A stretch of 64,000 nt of DNA from Magnetospirillum aberrantis SpK (GTDB lineage Bacteria > Pseudomonadota > Alphaproteobacteria > Rhodospirillales > Magnetospirillaceae): contig NZ_JAAIYP010000026.1 in the NCBI RefSeq assembly GCF_011022235.1, forward strand, positions 1-64,000, given 5' to 3'. Under the pieces are notes generated by a model. It worked only from the letters and a program-made list of their open reading frames with translations, was not told the DNA's origin and did not search any database. Each line of letters begins with the position of its first letter. The first letter of the stretch is position 1. This document shows, in pieces, positions 10,434 through 19,593 of this stretch. The translations under genes and the position numbers were made by a program.

Positions 10434-10823
10434 TCACCCGAACAGACGCTTGACCATCCGGTCGATGATGCTGGCCGGCTTGCCTTCCCTGAGGATGGCT
10501 GTCACCTCCTCGTTCAAGGCCGTCCCGAAATCCGTGGTCGAACTCGAATCGGTTTTTTCCGACTTGAACTGTGCCACGAAATTGTCGGTGATCTGACGCG
10601 CCTGTTTCAACGACGCGGTCAGTTGATCGACGTCGCCGCTTTCCTTGAAATCGGCGGCCATCTTGGCGATGTCGGACAAATCCACGCTGTCGCTGACCGT
10701 CCGGCCGCCACTTTCGCTGGTGGCGGTTTTGGAGGATTTGCGCGCAGCCGCGGTCAGCACCTCCGCCACGCTGGACGGAGAGGCAACGCGACCATTTGCC
10801 GAGGATGCCGATACGTCAACCAT
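10434..10823 (-). CDS. Hypothetical protein with low-complexity N-terminus
   Basis: 129 residues: a Ser/Ala/Thr-rich first half, then a helical part (VDLSDIAKMAADFKESGDVDQLTASLKQARQITDNFV) and a basic end (SIIDRMVKRLFG). The overall pattern faintly recalls small flagellar export or anti-sigma (FlgM-like) proteins, but no motif settles it. It probably shares a transcript with the 83-residue gene downstream. Confidence 0.5.
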   Translation of the reverse strand: MVDVSASSANGRVASPSSVAEVLTAAARKSSKTATSESGGRTVSDSVDLSDIAKMAADFKESGDVDQLTASLKQARQITDNFVAQFKSEKTDSSSTTDFGTALNEEVTAILREGKPASIIDRMVKRLFG

Positions 10824-10855
10824 GCCTCAGCATAGCACTAGTGACCCTGGCTTTT

Positions 10856-12004
10856 CTAGCGCCGCCACTCCTGCAACCGCCGCGCCGCCGTGACCATGTC
10901 GTCGGTGGCGCCGGCAAAGGAAAAGCGCAAGGTCCGATGTCCCTGATAGGGATCGAAATCCATACCCGGCGTGCACGCCACCCCAGTTTCCGTCAGCATC
11001 CGACGGCAGAATTCCGCGCTGTCGTTGGTCAGTTCGGCGACGTCGGCATAAAGGTAGAAAGCGCCGTCGGACGGAGCCAGCCGGGTGAATCCGGCCTTGG
11101 GCAACTCGTTCAGCAAAACGTCGCGGTTGGCACGGTAGATGGCGACACGGGAATCCAGTTCCTCGACACAGTCGAACACCGCCTGGGCGGCGATCTGCGA
11201 CAAGGTCGGCGGCGAGATGAACAGGTTCTGCGCCAGACACTCCACCGCCCGCAACAGGTCGGGCGGCACCACCATCCAGCCCAGCCGCCAACCGGTCATG
11301 GCGTAATATTTGGAGAAGCTGTTGACGATGAGCGCATGGCCGCCCGCCCCCGCCGCCGTTCCGGCCGGCGCGCCATAGGTGATGCCATGATAGATCTCGT
11401 CGGACACCAGACGGATGCCCTTGAGTTCGCACCACGCCGCCAGTTCCGCCACCTCGTGCGCCGACAGCATGGAACCGGTGGGGTTGCTGGGACTGGCCAC
11501 CACCACCCCGTCAAGACGGCCCTCGACCTGTTCCAGAACTTCGACGGTCAATTGCCAGCGCGAGGCGGCACCCACCGGCACCGCCACCACCTCGATCCCC
11601 AGGGCTTCAAGGATGTTGCGATAGGCGGGATAACCGGGCGCCGCCACCGCCACCCGGTCACCGACGTCGAAGGCCGCCAGGAACGCCAGCAGAAAGGCCC
11701 CGGACGATCCCGTGGTCACCGCGACGTTCTGCGGATCGACGGCGACGCCGTAGGCGTGACGATAATGCCCGGCGATGCGTTCACGCAATTGCGGCAGGCC
11801 CAACGCCTCGGTATAGCCAAGACCATGCCCGTCAAGCGCGTTCCGCGCCGCTGCCAGCACACGGGTCGGCGCTTGCCCCGAAGGCTGGCCGACCTCGAGA
11901 TGGATAACGTCGCCGCCCTGGGCCGCGCGTTCGTTGGCGGCCCGCATCACGTCCATGACGATAAACGGGGCGATGGCGCCACGCGTGGCGACCTTGAACT
12001 CCAT
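10856..12004 (-). CDS. Aspartate/tyrosine-type aminotransferase (class I/II, PLP)
   Basis: 382 residues. The PLP lysine is in NSFSKYYAMTGWRLGW (about 236-251), preceded by VVASPSNPTGS and DEIYHGITYG, all standard for fold-type I aminotransferases. The donor and acceptor are not predictable from this alone. It starts 5 bp after the stop of the gamma-glutamyltransferase-like gene on the same strand, so the two are probably co-transcribed. ATG 12004 gives the natural N-terminus (MEFKVATRGAIAPFIVMDVM). Confidence 0.85.
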   Translation of the reverse strand: MEFKVATRGAIAPFIVMDVMRAANERAAQGGDVIHLEVGQPSGQAPTRVLAAARNALDGHGLGYTEALGLPQLRERIAGHYRHAYGVAVDPQNVAVTTGSSGAFLLAFLAAFDVGDRVAVAAPGYPAYRNILEALGIEVVAVPVGAASRWQLTVEVLEQVEGRLDGVVVASPSNPTGSMLSAHEVAELAAWCELKGIRLVSDEIYHGITYGAPAGTAAGAGGHALIVNSFSKYYAMTGWRLGWMVVPPDLLRAVECLAQNLFISPPTLSQIAAQAVFDCVEELDSRVAIYRANRDVLLNELPKAGFTRLAPSDGAFYLYADVAELTNDSAEFCRRMLTETGVACTPGMDFDPYQGHRTLRFSFAGATDDMVTAARRLQEWRR

Positions 12005-12009
12005 GACCG

Positions 12010-13617
12010 TCAATCCTTGCCGACAATGACACCCAGGCCATAACCGCGTGGATCGCTGCTCACCGAACACTTCTTGAAATCCGGGGACCCGGAACCGCAG
12101 GCCAGAGCCTGGACGCGGCTGGGAATGGCCACCGCCTTGACCTCGTGCCCACGCGACGCCAGCGGCGCCGGATCGAACGCCCGCTCGCCGTTCTCGACGA
12201 AAACGAAATCGGGAGCGCCGGAATGGTGAACACGCGGCTGGGCCACCGCCGCCTCGAGCGGCATCTTGTCCACGAGGTTCCCCATCATGGTCTGAACCAG
12301 GGCGGTGGGCGAGGTCACGCCGCCGCTGGCGGCCGCCACGAAACGCACCTCTCGCGTCGGCAGGTTGACCACCACCACCGGTCCGACCGAACCGGGACCG
12401 CTGGACAGGCCGGGCACGGCGGCCAGCATCATGCCGGTGCCCGGCGCCATGCGGCCGTTGCCGAACAGACCATAGGTGGTGACGTTGCACGCCACGGCGT
12501 TGCCATAGGAATCCATGACCGCCAGACTGGCGGCGGGAATGGCGTCCGTTGGCTTGGCCGCCTCGACCGGCTGGTGCTTGGCCGGGTTGTATCCGGCCAT
12601 CAGCTTGTCGGCCAGTTCCTTGCTGCCCAGGTTGCCGGCCTGATCGTTGGGCCAGCCGTGCGGCAACATCCAGCGCGACCGGTCGGAAAAGGCCCGCGCG
12701 GCCGCTTCCGCCAACAGGTGGGGCTTTTCATCGGCGGCGGCGCTTCCCCAGCGGTCGGCCACTTCGGCGGCGATGGTGGCGCCGACACCGCCCGCCACCG
12801 CCGGCGGCGGGGGGAAGATCGCCGTCTCGGAACCGATCTCGACCTGGATCCCGTCGCGCATGAGCGGGCGGAAGTCACGCAGGTCGTCGATGGTCAGCGA
12901 ACCGCCGGCCTGGGCCACCGCCTGGACCAGATCGCGGGCCAGCGGGCCGGAATAGAATTCGCCCGCCCCACGGCGCAGGCGGCCCAGCAAGGCGGCGAGA
13001 TCGTATTGCTGGAAATTCTGCCCCTCGGCCAAGGGCCGTCCACCGGGCAGGAACACCTGACGTGCCGCGGGGTCCGCCGCCAGCAACGGCGCGGCGCGGG
13101 CAACGTCGGCGGCGAAGGCGCGCGATACCGGGATGCCGGATCGCGCCATGTATTCTGGCCCCGACAGCAATTGTTCCCACCGGAACTTGCCGTAGAACGC
13201 GTGTAAGGCATAAAATCCACGCACGTTGCCCGGCACGGCGCTGGGATTGCGGGACATGGACACGGCGGCCGACGGCGGCGCCATGAAATCGACAACTTCG
13301 GCGCGTTTCTTGTCCTTGTCGTAAACCACGCAGACACCGCCACCGCCAAGACTGGCTGTTGACGGCTGGGTCACCGCCATCGTGAAATAGGCGACCACCG
13401 CAGCGTCGGCGGCGGTGCCGCCGGCGGACAGAATGTCGCGGGCAGCCAGCACTGCGCGGGGTTCGTCGGCGGCGACCATGCCGCCGAAACCGCTGACGTA
13501 ACCGATGGTGCCCACCGGCTTGCTTTCGCCGCATCCGGCCAGCAGGGCCAGCAGGGAAACCGCGCAAGCGGCGCGGCGAGACAGACGACCGACCGACGGA
13601 GTAAGGCTCTTGTTCAC
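12010..13617 (-). CDS. Gamma-glutamyltransferase-like lipoprotein lacking the catalytic threonine motif
   Basis: 535 residues. A lipobox (LAGC, Cys29) marks it as a lipoprotein. The fold is that of gamma-glutamyltransferase (MVAADEPRAVLAARDILSAGGTAADAAV near the start; SLGGGG; DLRDFRPL), but where active enzymes have TTHxS before the small-subunit start, this protein has PAASLAVMD (361-369). The Thr needed both for self-cleavage and catalysis is not visible. It may be a non-catalytic relative. The start overlaps by 8 bp the proposed start of the divergent peptidase gene. Confidence 0.75.
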   Translation of the reverse strand: MNKSLTPSVGRLSRRAACAVSLLALLAGCGESKPVGTIGYVSGFGGMVAADEPRAVLAARDILSAGGTAADAAVVAYFTMAVTQPSTASLGGGGVCVVYDKDKKRAEVVDFMAPPSAAVSMSRNPSAVPGNVRGFYALHAFYGKFRWEQLLSGPEYMARSGIPVSRAFAADVARAAPLLAADPAARQVFLPGGRPLAEGQNFQQYDLAALLGRLRRGAGEFYSGPLARDLVQAVAQAGGSLTIDDLRDFRPLMRDGIQVEIGSETAIFPPPPAVAGGVGATIAAEVADRWGSAAADEKPHLLAEAAARAFSDRSRWMLPHGWPNDQAGNLGSKELADKLMAGYNPAKHQPVEAAKPTDAIPAASLAVMDSYGNAVACNVTTYGLFGNGRMAPGTGMMLAAVPGLSSGPGSVGPVVVVNLPTREVRFVAAASGGVTSPTALVQTMMGNLVDKMPLEAAVAQPRVHHSGAPDFVFVENGERAFDPAPLASRGHEVKAVAIPSRVQALACGSGSPDFKKCSVSSDPRGYGLGVIVGKD

Positions 13618-14971
13618 ACGCTTGTTCCTTCTGGCAACCCTGGTGCTGACGCTGGTCGCGCCCGTCCCCGCTACGGCTCAGCAAACCGCTAGGCGGAGCT
13701 TCATTCGCGACGCGGAGGTGGAAAATACCATCCGAGCTTACGCGACGCCACTGTTCCAGGCGGCCGGCCTGGACCCGGACGCGGTCCGCATCCATCTTCT
13801 GGTGGATCCCACCCTGAACGCCTTCGTCGCCGGCGGACAGAACATGTTCTTTCACACCGGCCTGTTGATCCGTTCCGAACGTCCCAGCCAGTTGATCGGC
13901 GTCATCGCCCACGAAACCGGCCACATTTCCGGCGGCCATCTGATCCGCATCCAGGACGCGGTGGGCAACGCCGCGACCGAGGCGGTGATGGGCATGCTGC
14001 TGGGCGCGGCGTTGGGCGCCGCCTCGGGCCGCGGCGACCTGGGTTCGGCGGTGATGATGGGCAGCCAGGAAATCGCCACCCGCAACCTGATGGCATTCTC
14101 GCGCACCCAGGAAGGCTCGGCCGATCAGGCGGCGCTTTCCTTCCTCGATACCACCCGGCAATCGGCCAAGGGCTTCCTTGAGTTCTTCGAGATCCTGGGC
14201 GACCAGGAATTGCTGGTGTCGACCCGCCAGGACCCCTATGTGCGCACCCACCCCCTGACCCGTGACCGTGTCGCCAACGTGCGCGAGCACGTGGCCAGCT
14301 CGCCTTACAGCAACAATCCCGACAGCCCCGAATTCATCGAAATGCACAAGCGCATGCGGGCCAAGCTGTTCGCCTTCCTGGAATCGCCGGTGCGCACCCT
14401 CCAGCGGTACAAGGAAAACGACAACAGCCTGGATTCGCGGTACGCGCGGGCCATCGCCGCCTATCGCAAGCCGGACATGGACACCGCTTTGCCGCTGATC
14501 GACGGGCTGATCGCCGAACGGCCCAAAGACCCCTATTTCTGGGAACTGAAAGGCCAGATGCTGTTCGAGAACGGCCGCGGCATCGAAGCGCTGGAGCCCT
14601 ATCGTCAGGCGGTGTCGCTGTTGCCCGACAACGCGCTGTTGCGCATCGGTCTGGCCCAGGTCGAGGTGGAACAGGAAGACCCGTCCCTTCTGGAGGACGC
14701 GAAAGCCCAACTCAACAAGGCGCTGCAAAGCGAGCCCGAAAACCACAGCGCCTGGCGTCTTTTGGGCATCACGTACAACCGGCTCGGCGAGGAAGGCATG
14801 GCCGCCTATGCCATGGCCGAACAGACCTTGCTCGAAGGCCGGGCCTCGGACGCCGCCTACCACGCGGGCAAGGCCGAACGGCTGTTGCCCCACACCGGTT
14901 CCATCTGGCTGCGGATACAAGACATCAAGGAACGCGCCGCCCAAGCCCAGAAACAGCAACCCCGGCGCTGA
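13610..14971 (+). CDS. Periplasmic M48 zinc metallopeptidase with TPR repeats (BepA/YfgC-like)
   Basis: About 453 residues. A hydrophobic signal peptide (LFLLATLVLTLVAPVPATAQQ) leads to the M48 motif HETGH in IGVIAHETGHISGGHL and a second ligand region (EGSADQAALSFLD). The C-terminal half carries tetratricopeptide repeats. BepA-type enzymes assist or degrade outer-membrane proteins. The start is uncertain: TTG at 13610 has GGAG about 9 nt before it and gives a clean signal peptide, while the ATG at 13505 would lie inside the divergent gene and put 35 polar residues first. Confidence 0.82.
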   Translation: MFTRLFLLATLVLTLVAPVPATAQQTARRSFIRDAEVENTIRAYATPLFQAAGLDPDAVRIHLLVDPTLNAFVAGGQNMFFHTGLLIRSERPSQLIGVIAHETGHISGGHLIRIQDAVGNAATEAVMGMLLGAALGAASGRGDLGSAVMMGSQEIATRNLMAFSRTQEGSADQAALSFLDTTRQSAKGFLEFFEILGDQELLVSTRQDPYVRTHPLTRDRVANVREHVASSPYSNNPDSPEFIEMHKRMRAKLFAFLESPVRTLQRYKENDNSLDSRYARAIAAYRKPDMDTALPLIDGLIAERPKDPYFWELKGQMLFENGRGIEALEPYRQAVSLLPDNALLRIGLAQVEVEQEDPSLLEDAKAQLNKALQSEPENHSAWRLLGITYNRLGEEGMAAYAMAEQTLLEGRASDAAYHAGKAERLLPHTGSIWLRIQDIKERAAQAQKQQPRR

Positions 14972-15053
14972 ACGCCGCACCATCGGGGGGCTTGTCCCCG
15001 GCCCCCCGATCAGCCAATATGCCCCGGCTTTCGCGAATGGAGTTCCATCCCCG

Positions 15054-15839
15054 ATGATCCGCAAGTCCTTTGCCGCCTTCGGCGCCCTTCTTCTGGGCCT
15101 TGCCGTGGCCGTTCCCGCCGCCCGCGCCCAGGAAGACCAGACCAGCTTCAACAAGCAGCAGACCGAAGACATCCGCAAGATCGTCCAGGTCTACCTGATG
15201 GAGCACCCCGAGGTGATCGGCGACGCCATCGAGGCCCTGCGCGAGAAGATGCGCGCCCAGGCCGAGGTCGAAGCCCAAAAGGCCATCGAGGCCCGCAAGG
15301 ACGAGATCTTCAACGCCAAGGACGATCCGACGGTCGGCAACGCCAAGGGCGACGTGGTGGTGGTCGAGTTCTTCGACTACAACTGCCCCTATTGCAAGGT
15401 GGTGCTCGACCCCATGCTGGAAGCGGTCAAGGCCGACGAAAAGAGCCGGGTCGTCTTCAAGGAAATGCCGATCCTGTCCGAGGATTCGGTGACGGCCGCC
15501 CGCGTCGCCCTGGCCGCCAAGAAACAAGGCAAGTACGAGGAAGTGCACCGCGCCTTCATGAAGTTCCGCGGCAAGCTGGATGAAAAGACCATCTTCCGTC
15601 TGGCGGGCGAGGCCGGTGCCAACGTCGACCAGATCAAGAAGGAAATGATGGCGCCCGAAATCGCCGCCCAGCTCAAGAAGAACGTCGAGCTGGCGCACGC
15701 GTTGGACATTTCCTCGACCCCCAGCTTCATCGTCGCCGGTGCCGGTGGTCAGGCGGCCCGGACCTTGTCCGGCGCGGTCGAGGGTCAGGTGTTCAGCCAG
15801 TTGATCAAGATCACCCGCAACGGCGGCAAGCTGCAATAA
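15054..15839 (+). CDS. DsbA-family thiol:disulfide oxidoreductase, periplasmic (Com1-like)
   Basis: 261 residues: signal peptide (cleavage near ARAQEDQ), a helical region at 35-90, and a thioredoxin fold with the redox pair Cys111-Pro-Tyr-Cys114 and the cis-Pro region SSTPSFIV. It resembles the ScsC/BcfH/Com1 group of DsbA-like proteins, in which the N-terminal helices can drive oligomerisation. It follows the M48 peptidase by 82 bp and precedes a strong terminator. Confidence 0.85.
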   Translation: MIRKSFAAFGALLLGLAVAVPAARAQEDQTSFNKQQTEDIRKIVQVYLMEHPEVIGDAIEALREKMRAQAEVEAQKAIEARKDEIFNAKDDPTVGNAKGDVVVVEFFDYNCPYCKVVLDPMLEAVKADEKSRVVFKEMPILSEDSVTAARVALAAKKQGKYEEVHRAFMKFRGKLDEKTIFRLAGEAGANVDQIKKEMMAPEIAAQLKKNVELAHALDISSTPSFIVAGAGGQAARTLSGAVEGQVFSQLIKITRNGGKLQ

Positions 15840-15861
15840 ACGCCGTTACGGCCAAACGAAA

Positions 15862-15892
15862 GGGGGATCCGCCGACGCGGATCCCCCTTTTT
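15862..15892. terminator. Bidirectional rho-independent terminator
   Basis: An 11-bp perfect stem (15862-15872 with 15877-15887) and a 4-nt loop are followed by TTTTT on the plus strand; on the minus strand CTTTCGTTT follows. It separates the convergent DsbA-like and flagellar hook genes. Confidence 0.9.
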
Positions 15893-15913
15893 CATTGAGC
15901 CGGCGCGAACAGC

Positions 15914-17587
15914 CTAGCGTTTCAGGTCCCGCACCACCGTCGTCATGTCGTCGGCCGTCTGGAACACCTTGGAATTCATGCTGTAGGCCTTTTGCGTCAT
16001 GATCATGCGGGTGAACTCGTCCTCGACCTCGACGGTCGAGTTCTCGAGCGACGAGGTCGCGAAGCTGGAGGCCCCCGGCGCGTCCTCGATGGCGGAAACG
16101 GTCAACTCTCCGGCTGCCGCAGTACGGCGGAACATCGTGCCGGAAACGGCTTCCAACGCATTGTCCGCGACGAAATTGGCGACCGGCACCTTGAACAGGG
16201 TCCGGGTGCGGCCGTTGTCGTAATACCCCCGCAATTCGCCCTGTTCGTTGAACGTGGTGCTGAGAAGGGTACCGCGGGCATAGCCGTCCTGGCTGGTGGT
16301 CTTGATGAAAAGATCGTCGTCGTCGTATTGCGAGATGGCGCTCATGTCGAAATCGACCGTCGCCGAACCCGTTTCTGTTCCCGAAGTCCACGAGAACGAA
16401 CCGTTGAAAAGACCGTCGGCCGGCGAGATCATCTTGCCGTTGCCGTCGAACGTCACCTCGACCGGGTCCGGCGTGGCGGTGGCGTCGGTGCCGGCATCGG
16501 CGAACATGTACCATTGATTGTTGCCGGTTCGCTCGAACCTCAACGTCACCGTATGCTCGGTGTAGTTCTCGTCGAAGACGGAAATCGGAATGTTGTGGAC
16601 GTCGCCCCGCGTCGGCGGGGAACTGACGGAAACGGCAGTGCCGAAGGTCGTGGCACCGCCGCCGGTGGCGTCCCAGTCGATGTCGACCGTCGGATCGGAG
16701 GTCGGCGAGATCACCGCGCCGGTGGAATCCACCTCCACGTCCCACGCGGTACCGGCCGGGAAAGTGCCATGCGAGGTCGAGGGAATGACGGTGTAGGTGT
16801 AGGCGCCTGTCCGCTCCCAGGTCAGGGTGACCGTCTGGTCGTTCCCCAAGGCGTCTTGTACCGTCAGCGTCGAGCTATTACCGCCAACGGAAGAATCGCG
16901 CGGCAAATTGGCGATGATGCTGGCGGTGGTGGTGGCACGCCCCGGCATGGTGATGGCTGTCGGGTCCGAGGTGCTGGTTGCGTCCACCGCCGCCGTGCCA
17001 TTGTTGGCGATGGGGCGCGCCGTCAGGGTATAGACCGGCTGCAACGTGGCATTGGCGGGAATGGTTCCGGTGTCGTCGGCCATCCAGCCCAGAAGGTACG
17101 AGCCGTCGCCGCTCAGGAAATAGGAGCGCGCCAGGGTGGGATCGGTGTCTGGGCCATAAGCGCGGCTCCAGGCGCCGGCGCGGGTATAAAGAACGGAGCC
17201 GGGATCGTCGGTGCTGAAACTGGTGGGAACGTTGGTCGCCCCCGCCCCGGCCGTCGCGGCGGTGGTCGCCGCCGTGCCCGCCGTGGGACGCGCCACCATG
17301 AAGAATCCCTGGCCGTTGATGGCCAGGTCGCTCCAGGTGGTGGACGGCGTGATCACGCCCTGGGCGTCGATCAGGTTGCGCTGGGTGGCCTGGACGCTGA
17401 AGATGTTCAGCCCGTTCAGGTAGCTGGTCGGCGTCGCCTTATGTTCCGACATCACGGTCGAGAACATCATTTCCTGGCGTTTGTAGCCGGTGGTGTTGAC
17501 GTTGGCGATGTTCTGACTGATCGATCCCAGATCGGTCGTGAACACCTGCATCGCCGCACTAGCGTTGTTGAACGCGCCCCACAACAT
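15914..17587 (-). CDS. flgE: Flagellar hook protein FlgE
   Basis: 557 residues. The N-terminal FNNASAAMQVFTTDLGSISQ followed by NIANVNTTGYKRQEMMFST is the flagellar rod/hook signature, and the C-terminal end (SVEVEDEFTRMI then MTQKAYSMNSKVFQTADDM) is the matching helix that forms the D0 domain. The middle is rich in Thr, Ser and Gly with repeated beta-domain-like segments. ATG 17587 has AAAGGAGG 6 nt upstream. It stands apart from other flagellar genes in this window. Confidence 0.9.
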   Translation of the reverse strand: MLWGAFNNASAAMQVFTTDLGSISQNIANVNTTGYKRQEMMFSTVMSEHKATPTSYLNGLNIFSVQATQRNLIDAQGVITPSTTWSDLAINGQGFFMVARPTAGTAATTAATAGAGATNVPTSFSTDDPGSVLYTRAGAWSRAYGPDTDPTLARSYFLSGDGSYLLGWMADDTGTIPANATLQPVYTLTARPIANNGTAAVDATSTSDPTAITMPGRATTTASIIANLPRDSSVGGNSSTLTVQDALGNDQTVTLTWERTGAYTYTVIPSTSHGTFPAGTAWDVEVDSTGAVISPTSDPTVDIDWDATGGGATTFGTAVSVSSPPTRGDVHNIPISVFDENYTEHTVTLRFERTGNNQWYMFADAGTDATATPDPVEVTFDGNGKMISPADGLFNGSFSWTSGTETGSATVDFDMSAISQYDDDDLFIKTTSQDGYARGTLLSTTFNEQGELRGYYDNGRTRTLFKVPVANFVADNALEAVSGTMFRRTAAAGELTVSAIEDAPGASSFATSSLENSTVEVEDEFTRMIMTQKAYSMNSKVFQTADDMTTVVRDLKR

Positions 17588-17811
17588 CGCGTGCCTCCTT
17601 TGGCCCACCGAACGCAAACTATCCCGACATCCGGAGATGCAGGCGGCGTGCCAAAAGAGGATCCCTGTATTTCCAAACAGTTAGCGGGTTTCGACCTCGG
17701 CAAGGACGGCCCAGTGGGCGGAAATTCCCCAGCGCCCCCGGCAAGTTCTTCCCACATTCCACCCCGTGACGGTGATACGGATGCCGGACGCAATCCGGGC
17801 GCACAAAAGAC

Positions 17812-17843
17812 GAAGGGGACGCGGATTTTTCCGCGTCCCCTTC
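17812..17843 (-). terminator. Terminator of the ornithine decarboxylase gene
   Basis: A 14-bp perfect stem (17812-17825 with 17830-17843) with a 4-nt loop is followed on the minus strand by GTCTTTTGTG. It lies 53 bp beyond the decarboxylase stop. Confidence 0.85.
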
Positions 17844-17895
17844 CACAGGCTTGCTCGGCCCCCCGGCGGGGCGCAGGCCGCCGCCACAGGCCCGC

Positions 17896-19026
17896 TTAGA
17901 TGAAGTAGGCCTTCAAGGGCGCGAAGCCGTTGAAGTTCACCGCCGAGTAGGACGTGGTGTAGGCCCCGGTGGACAGGATGCGCACCTTGTCGCCGACGCG
18001 CAGCCCGACCGGCATTTCGTAACCGGCCTTTTCATAAAGGATGTCGGCCGAATCACAGGTGGGACCGGCCAGGATGACCGGCGCCGTCTCGCTGCCGTCG
18101 TGAGGGGTCAGGATACGGTACTTGATGGCCTCGTCCATGGTTTCGGCCAAGCCGCCGAACTTGCCGATATCCAGATAGACCCAGCGGGTGTCGTCGTCGT
18201 AGCCTTTTTGCGAGATCAGCACCACCTCGGTTTCCAAGATGCCGGCGTCGCCAACCAGCGAACGCCCCGGCTCGATGATCATGGCCGGCAAGGCATTGCC
18301 GAAATGGTTGGTCATGGCGGTCATCACCGCGTCGGCATATTGCTCGACGGCGGGAATGTTGGTGCGGTACTGGGCGGGGAAACCACCGCCCATGTTGACC
18401 ATGCGCAATTCGATGCCGGCTTCGTCAAGCGCGGTGAACAGCATGGCCACCTTGCCCACCGCGATGTCCCATTGCCGCAGGTCGGTCTGTTGCGAGCCGA
18501 CGTGGAACGACACGCCATAGGGATCAAGCCCCATCTCGCGGGCCTTGACCAAAAGGTCGCGGGCCATTTCCACCTCACAGCCGAACTTGCGCGACAGCGG
18601 CCACTCGGCGCCGTCACAGGTCATGAGAATGCGGCAGAACACGCGCGAACCGGGCGCCGATTGCGCCAGCTTTTCCAGTTCGCACAGCGAATCGAAGGCG
18701 TAAAGGCGCACGCCTTTGTCATAGGCGTAGGCGATGTCCGACTGTTTCTTGATGGTGTTGCCGAACGAGATGTTGTCGGCCCGAACGCCATTGGCCAGGC
18801 ACAGGTCGATCTCGCCGCGCGAGGCGACGTCGAAGGACGAGCCCATTTCGGCCAGCATGCGCACGATCTCGGGCGCCGGATTGGCCTTGACCGCGTAATA
18901 AACCTCGGCCAACGGCAACCAGTGACGCAAACCCAGATAGTTTTCACGCACCACGTCAAGGTCGACCACGACGCAGGGGGTGACGGGGCGGACTTCTTCC
19001 AGGAAACGCACAATCTTCGCGGTCAT
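17896..19026 (-). CDS. Ornithine/lysine decarboxylase, fold-type III PLP enzyme
   Basis: 376 residues of the alanine-racemase-like (eukaryotic ODC-type) family. The PLP lysine is in EVYYAVKANPAPEIV (about 41-55), the phosphate-binding GGG motif is MVNMGGGFPAQY, EPGRSLVGDAG follows, and the active-site Cys lies in GPTCDSADILYE. It decarboxylates ornithine to putrescine (in this family often lysine too). A 41-codon ORF lies upstream on the same strand, which may matter for regulation. Confidence 0.9.
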   Translation of the reverse strand: MTAKIVRFLEEVRPVTPCVVVDLDVVRENYLGLRHWLPLAEVYYAVKANPAPEIVRMLAEMGSSFDVASRGEIDLCLANGVRADNISFGNTIKKQSDIAYAYDKGVRLYAFDSLCELEKLAQSAPGSRVFCRILMTCDGAEWPLSRKFGCEVEMARDLLVKAREMGLDPYGVSFHVGSQQTDLRQWDIAVGKVAMLFTALDEAGIELRMVNMGGGFPAQYRTNIPAVEQYADAVMTAMTNHFGNALPAMIIEPGRSLVGDAGILETEVVLISQKGYDDDTRWVYLDIGKFGGLAETMDEAIKYRILTPHDGSETAPVILAGPTCDSADILYEKAGYEMPVGLRVGDKVRILSTGAYTTSYSAVNFNGFAPLKAYFI

Positions 19027-19121
19027 CGCGAAACATCCTCCGGCTGTCCGGGCGACGCCCGGAACGAACAAAGCAGACAAAAGCCCTTGCCGCCGCCACA
19101 CGGGCGACGATCAGGTCAGGC

Positions 19122-19143
19122 GACAACACTTCGGGACGTTGTC
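19122..19143 (-). promoter_or_regulatory. Hairpin overlapping the stop codon of the leader ORF
   Basis: GACAAC (19122-19127) pairs with GTTGTC (19138-19143), with a 10-nt loop. The stem contains part of the TGA of the 41-codon ORF (19142-19144), placing a structure where a ribosome that terminates or stalls would disrupt it. A second short dyad (TCCGGGC/GCCCGGA) lies near 19047-19063, just before the decarboxylase start. Confidence 0.4.
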
Positions 19144-19267
19144 AGATCCGCCGGAAGGTACTTCGGACGTCACGCCACAGCAGGGTATAGGCCTGCCGCG
19201 GGCGGAACCCTTTGGAAAACAGGGGATGGGAGTCCATCGACAGCATGTGCCGAGCCACCACGTTCAT
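19142..19267 (-). CDS. 41-residue ORF upstream of ornithine decarboxylase, possible leader peptide
   Basis: The ORF starts MNVVARHMLSMDSHPLFSKG and ends in LLWRDVRSTFRRI. The ATG at 19267 has GAGGAA about 10 nt upstream. It ends 115 bp before the ornithine decarboxylase. Alphaproteobacterial ODC genes are known to carry a conserved leader (the speF motif), and enterobacterial speF has an ornithine-sensing arrest peptide; whether this ORF is of that kind is inference. The remaining stretch 19268-19593 has no other gene, only promoter-like AT-rich sequence near 19380-19440 and the accC terminator. Confidence 0.5.
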   Translation of the reverse strand: MNVVARHMLSMDSHPLFSKGFRPRQAYTLLWRDVRSTFRRI

Positions 19268-19556
19268 AGCCAGTTCCTCTAAGCACCGAGGGCTTTCACC
19301 CCGCTTGCACCCAGAAGACGCCTTGGACGTCGTTGCTTAAACCGCTTGAGGGCCAGAGGCACGTGCGCTGTACGTCTCGTATGACGGCGCTATATACGCC
19401 GTTTTCAGGGAATGAAAAGAGATAATTCACGCGGACCGATTCTTTTTTCGCGCCTGCGGCATCCACCCGGTTTTCATCAAGCGGTTGGGGGCGGCGGAAA
19501 CAAAAAACGCGACCGGATGTGGTCGCGCGAAACGATTGGATCAACGAGAAAACGGC

Positions 19557-19585
19557 CGCGCGGGGACGGATGCCGCCCCCGCGCG
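19557..19585 (-). terminator. Terminator of the aroQ-accB-accC operon
   Basis: CGCGCGGGG (19557-19565) pairs with CCCCGCGCG (19577-19585). On the minus strand GGCCGTTTTCTCG follows. It lies 8 bp beyond the accC stop. Confidence 0.7.
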
Positions 19586-19593
19586 AAACCGCC

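Noticed and set aside
12875-15178. 767-codon minus-strand open frame across the GGT-like, M48 and DsbA-like genes
   Set aside because: It runs through three recognised genes in the wrong frame and has no motif.
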